NCBI RefSeq assembly: GCF_933775445.1
Contig: NC_065877.1
Location: 29,326,001 to 29,390,000, forward strand
Length of the DNA: 64,000 nucleotides
From: Argentina anserina
Taxonomy: Eukaryota; Streptophyta; Magnoliopsida; Rosales; Rosaceae
Direction: 5' to 3'
The first letter of the stretch is position 1. Each line of letters starts with the position of its first letter. The translations under genes were made by a program, and so were the position numbers. This document shows positions 60,437 through 64,000 of this stretch, piece after piece. Below the pieces are notes generated by a model, which was given only the letters and a program-made list of their open reading frames with translations, made no database searches and had not been told where the DNA came from.

Positions 60437-60580
60437 TCTGGATCGGGCTTAATATTTAAGAAATTGGGCGTGCCCGAGCTCGGCACGATAAATAAAGCCG
60501 GCCCGAGCACGGCACGAACACGTTTTTGGCCCGTTTAAAATGGACCGGGCCGGCTCGGCCCGGCACGTTTGCCACCTCTA
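60437..60580 (-). mobile_element. hAT-like transposon terminus fragment
   Basis: Read on the minus strand it starts TAGAGGTGGCAAAC and is rich in GGGCC/CCCGG and cgtgccg motifs, as are many plant hAT (Ac-like) ends. No second terminus or transposase was found, so it is a short remnant. Confidence 0.5.
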
Positions 60581-62242
60581 TCTATGAGTATAGTTTGTGG
60601 TGTGGCTAGTAGAATTGACTAAATGCTATTTGTATTCTTAATAATTATTGCTTGCACTTAAATGTTCTATAAATAATCTAACCTACCACATTGAATCATG
60701 TCCTTAATTTACTCATTGACTCTATAAATCATCACTCCTTAATTTGCTCTTTGAATCATGTCCTTAATTTACTCATTGAATCACGCTAACATGGTTTTGA
60801 TATTATAATTGTGTTTTGAAGCCAGTAGTTGCACATTATTGAACATGGTGGTGTGAGAGAAGAGCTCCGCCTGAGAGGAAGAGAAAAGGTGCAAATGAGA
60901 TGCATCGTCAGTTCTTTAGAACAAGAGAAAAGAAATCCTTTAAAATATCATGATTAGAGACCAGATTCTTAGTAGGCTGTCGTATATATAGCAAGCAGAA
61001 ATCCTTCGAATTCCACCATCTAACGAAATCTTTAAATTGAATACCACTAGATTTATAAAGAGTTTTTAAAGTTTAAATTGAATAACTTGAGATTTTAAAA
61101 GAGTTTTTAAAATCTTAAATGAATACCCATAAATTTTAAAAGTCCAAAACAATCAAATAGACTCCTAATTGAATACACCCCAATGACTAATTAATATATG
61201 TGAGGTAATTCTATCTGGTTTCAAATCTGAAAAACATGACCGTTTTTTATCTGTTATATAGTAACATCCTAATATGAGGTAATTGTTTTGGAAAAAGACA
61301 ACGGAACATATTCCCCATTCAAATAAAATTGCGATACACCGTATCAGGTATGTACGTAGATATAATAACATACACAGAAGTACAATAAGAAAGAACCTCT
61401 GGTTTATTTTGATAGACCATTTCTTTCCTTAATTACCAACCAAATTCGAAAATATATATTACATGCATGTTATCACAAAATGTGTTAGGACTTGGGAGAA
61501 TGGGAGATGTTCGAAGTGTACGTACGGCTTCTCAGATATACTTTGTATAATATACGATGAATGTTCTTATACTTCGTTTAATATAGTTGTGGAATCAATT
61601 TGTACTCTGTTATACCTGTGCAGACGGCAAACCGCAGCTCGATCTTATCATTGATCTTAGTATCTTACGTACATATACTACATACTATACCCTTACATAT
61701 TTAGTACGTGTGATGAAGACGGATTCAACTAGTCAAGTTAGCCGTAAGAAAGGAAACGAGAGTCAGTCAAGAAATGTCTAAATTATCAAATATTGCTCCT
61801 GGGTGTGGCACTCACTCGGCTACCGCGTCCCTTTGAGTATAAAACTATAAATAGTGACTAGTCTGGTGGCAACTCCAACTATATAATGCACAATCCATAA
61901 AATTAGTAAATGATCGAGATCGATATAGCTGTTTTGTCGCTTCCCCACAACTTGACATTGCAAAGCAAACAATATAATTCACAAATATATGTGTCAGATC
62001 TAACCACAAAATAACGACATTTAAGCCTTAAAAAATGTTCAAATTCCAGGAATTAGTTTGTAACTTTTTTTTTTGATACAGTTCGTAACCTTGAATTGCA
62101 TTATAAGTCTGAAAGATCGATCATACAATAGATCGGAACTTTACACAAATTATTTCTTTCTACAAACCATTACATTAAGAACCAGTTACACTTTGCAAAA
62201 GATTGGGTTGAGAATATATTGTCTAGTATATAGAAAATCAGA
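60581..62242. other. Intergenic region upstream of XTH-D
   Basis: No gene was recognised. A TATAAATA at 61846-61853 is the best TATA-like element, but it would imply a leader of about 360 bases. None was seen at the 90-base spacing used by the other XTH copies. Confidence 0.45.
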
Positions 62243-64000
62243 ATGTCTTGTTGTCCGGTCTCAATTATGGGGCTTTTGCTCACGTTGTTGATCATGATGG
62301 TTGGCTTACCTGTCTCAGCTAGAACATTTGATGAAGACTTTGAGCAAACATACGGCGACCAACGTCTTCAATTACTCGACGGAGGTACACATTTCACACT
62401 CGCCCAGGACCAGAGTTCTGGGTCGGGATTCAAATCCAAGAATGAATACCTATTTGGACGTTTCGACATGGATATGAAGCTGGCTCCTGGGAACTCAGCT
62501 GGTACTGTTACCACATTTTATGTAATAACTCTCAACCCTAGCAAGCTCTTTCATTACAATGAGTTGGTTTTGTATTGCCCTTAATTTTTTTTTTTACTTT
62601 TATTCATTACAGTGCTAATTATTTATGAAACTTGTACGTAAATGCATGCATACAGTTATCTTCTCCTCAAGGGGACGAACACGATGAGATAGACACAGAG
62701 TTTTTGGGCAACTCTACTGGGAATCCGTACACTCTCCATACCAACGTGTTCAGTAAGGGTAAAGGAATGAAAGAACAACAATTTCAACTTTGGTTTGATC
62801 CAACAGCAGAATTTCACAACTATACAATTATTTGGAACCCCACACGTATTATGTAGGTAACACATACTTCGATTGGGGATCATCCTTTTTGTTTACATTT
62901 CTCATTGTCTCGCATGTCTGATCCTTTTATGGATCCAAAGGACTTTGAATCCTTTTGTTTGTTTTAGCAATCACCAGTTAGTATCCAACTATTCAAAGTC
63001 GTCTATTAGAACATCATACGATGATCCACAGCTAGGGTTTACAAAGAACTTCTGAAAATCTTTACCATCAGTAACTCACAATGTCTGTTTTGACCCTGTT
63101 GGAAATGGTACTATATATGTTTAACTCGCATTTTCATCATACATATTTTCTTTCTTCACCTTCACCAGTGAATCTATGTTGATACTCAAAATATTCAGGA
63201 TTTAATTGTTACATTAATGAACTCCTTTTAAGAATGAATTACAAACCAGCCCACAAAAGGACATGAAAAACATGTTAAGCTCAAATAATAACATTTTACG
63301 TATATTTTGTCAGATTAAACATTAACGAGTACATTCTAGCTATATGACAAGCATATATGCATGCATGTTTCAGATGGTTGGTGGATAACAGTCCCATTAG
63401 GATCTTCAAGAACTTCGAATCAGATCTTGGTGTTCCATATCCTCACAGCAAACCCATGAGGGTTTACTGCAGCTTCTGGAATGCCGATGACTGGGCTACT
63501 CAAGGCGGAAAAGTAAGGGCCGATTGGTCTACAGGAACTAAAACAGTCTCTTACAAAAACCACATCATCAATGCTTGCCAAGGCTTAGAGCAGGATTGTG
63601 CTTCTTCGAACGCAGGGGACGGAAAATCGTGGCAGAATTACGATCTTGGTGATGCAGGTCATGATAGGCTTCGATGGGTACAAGACAAGTTCAGGATCAG
63701 CAGCTACTGTCTTGACAAAAGTAGATTTCCCGAAGGTCTCCCACGCGAGTGTATGCATTCCGAGTTTGAGGACACCGCCGATGCCCCCGGCGCCAGCCCT
63801 GAAAATCCCCCCACCACTGCCAACCCCGCAACTCCCCCCACCGCTGCCAACCCCGCAACTCCCGCCACTCCCAAACCCAAAACTCCCGCCACTCCCAAAC
63901 CCAAAACTCCAGCCACTCCCAAACCCGCAACTCCCGCCACTCCTCTCAAACCCAAACCAAGTCACCCAGACACTCCCGTCACCGCTGCTGACCTTACCGG
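62243..64000 (+). CDS. XTH-D, xyloglucan endotransglucosylase/hydrolase with a Pro-rich C-terminal extension (runs off window)
   Basis: Exon 1 is 62243-62521, exon 2 is 62656-62852 and exon 3 is 63374 to beyond 64000, all with GT-AG junctions. The signal peptide covers about residues 1-26 ([16 protein letters not shown]). The GH16 site [11 protein letters not shown] gives Glu104, Asp106 and Glu108, then the glycosylation site Asn112-Ser-Thr. The XET domain keeps [11 protein letters not shown] (194-204), four C-terminal cysteines and RECMHSEF at 283-290. There the paralogues stop at TAG. XTH-D has GAG and continues for at least 77 residues rich in Ala, Thr, Pro and Lys, with TPKPKTPA repeats. 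Such TP and AP runs are typical sites of hydroxyproline O-glycosylation in arabinogalactan proteins. Exon 2 is one codon longer than in the other copies. The true end lies outside the window. Confidence 0.88.
63775..63960 (+). repeat. Proline-rich coding repeat in the XTH-D tail
   Basis: Degenerate copies of cccgccactcccaaaccc encode Pro-Ala-Thr-Pro-Lys-Pro units in the XTH-D frame. Long frames on the opposite strand (Gly-Phe-Gly-Ser-Gly) are mirror artefacts. Confidence 0.75.

Noticed and set aside
61795..61860. Possible tRNA-like GC segment
   Set aside because: No cloverleaf, B box or acceptor pairing could be formed.
63585..63965. Gly-Phe-Gly-Ser-Gly repeat protein on the minus strand
   Set aside because: It is antisense to the Pro-rich tail of XTH-D, which is continuous with a proven coding exon.

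Overview
The window is plant nuclear DNA: intron-containing genes, long AT-rich intergenic stretches and many LTR retrotransposons. A plant-specific xyloglucan endotransglucosylase/hydrolase (XTH) cluster and a leucine-rich-repeat receptor kinase place it in a flowering plant, most likely a eudicot. A rosaceous species is possible, but the sequence alone does not prove it. No CRISPR, operon or prokaryotic signal is present, and no tRNA or rRNA gene was recognised.

Layout. (1) 0.5-11 kb holds two tandem copies of a small acidic CCHC zinc-knuckle gene, both broken. Copy 1 is split by a Ty1/copia element. Copy 2 has one solo LTR directly after its start codon and another at its intron acceptor. 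Every insertion is bounded by a matching 5-bp target-site duplication (TSD). (2) 11.4-16.7 kb is a complete copia element with one long open gag-pol frame and 134-bp LTRs that read as identical. It lies 40 bp past the stop codon of an LRR receptor kinase (16.8-20.1 kb, minus) and in the same orientation. (3) 20.9-23.2 kb is a four-exon HAD-family phosphatidylglycerophosphate phosphatase gene (minus). (4) 23.2-37.4 kb is gene-poor: a 2.3-kb solo LTR, a ghost of an XTH 3' flank, possible terminal exons of an unknown gene, and a decayed Ty3/gypsy chromovirus. (5) 37.7-64 kb is an XTH array of five copies (here A to E) interleaved with LTRs of one large gypsy family. XTH-A and XTH-C are intact on the minus strand. 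XTH-B has lost its start frame and a splice donor. XTH-E is a terminal-exon fragment cut by an LTR. XTH-D on the plus strand is intact through the enzyme domain, but its stop codon is replaced by a Glu codon followed by a long Ala/Thr/Pro/Lys-rich tail that runs out of the window.

Biology. XTH enzymes cut and rejoin xyloglucan in the cell wall, so the right half is a locally amplified wall-remodelling family in different stages of birth and decay. The retroelements explain most gene damage. They also record a probable local inversion: the two halves of one nested-insertion junction, sharing the TSD tcgga, now sit in opposite orientation at 52.6 kb and 58.6 kb on either side of XTH-C.

The most notable observations are the XTH with a stop-loss, arabinogalactan-like tail, the split-TSD inversion, the solo LTR whose TSD regenerates a start codon, the young copia element in a receptor-kinase 3' end, and an 18-bp promoter block shared by XTH-A and XTH-B.
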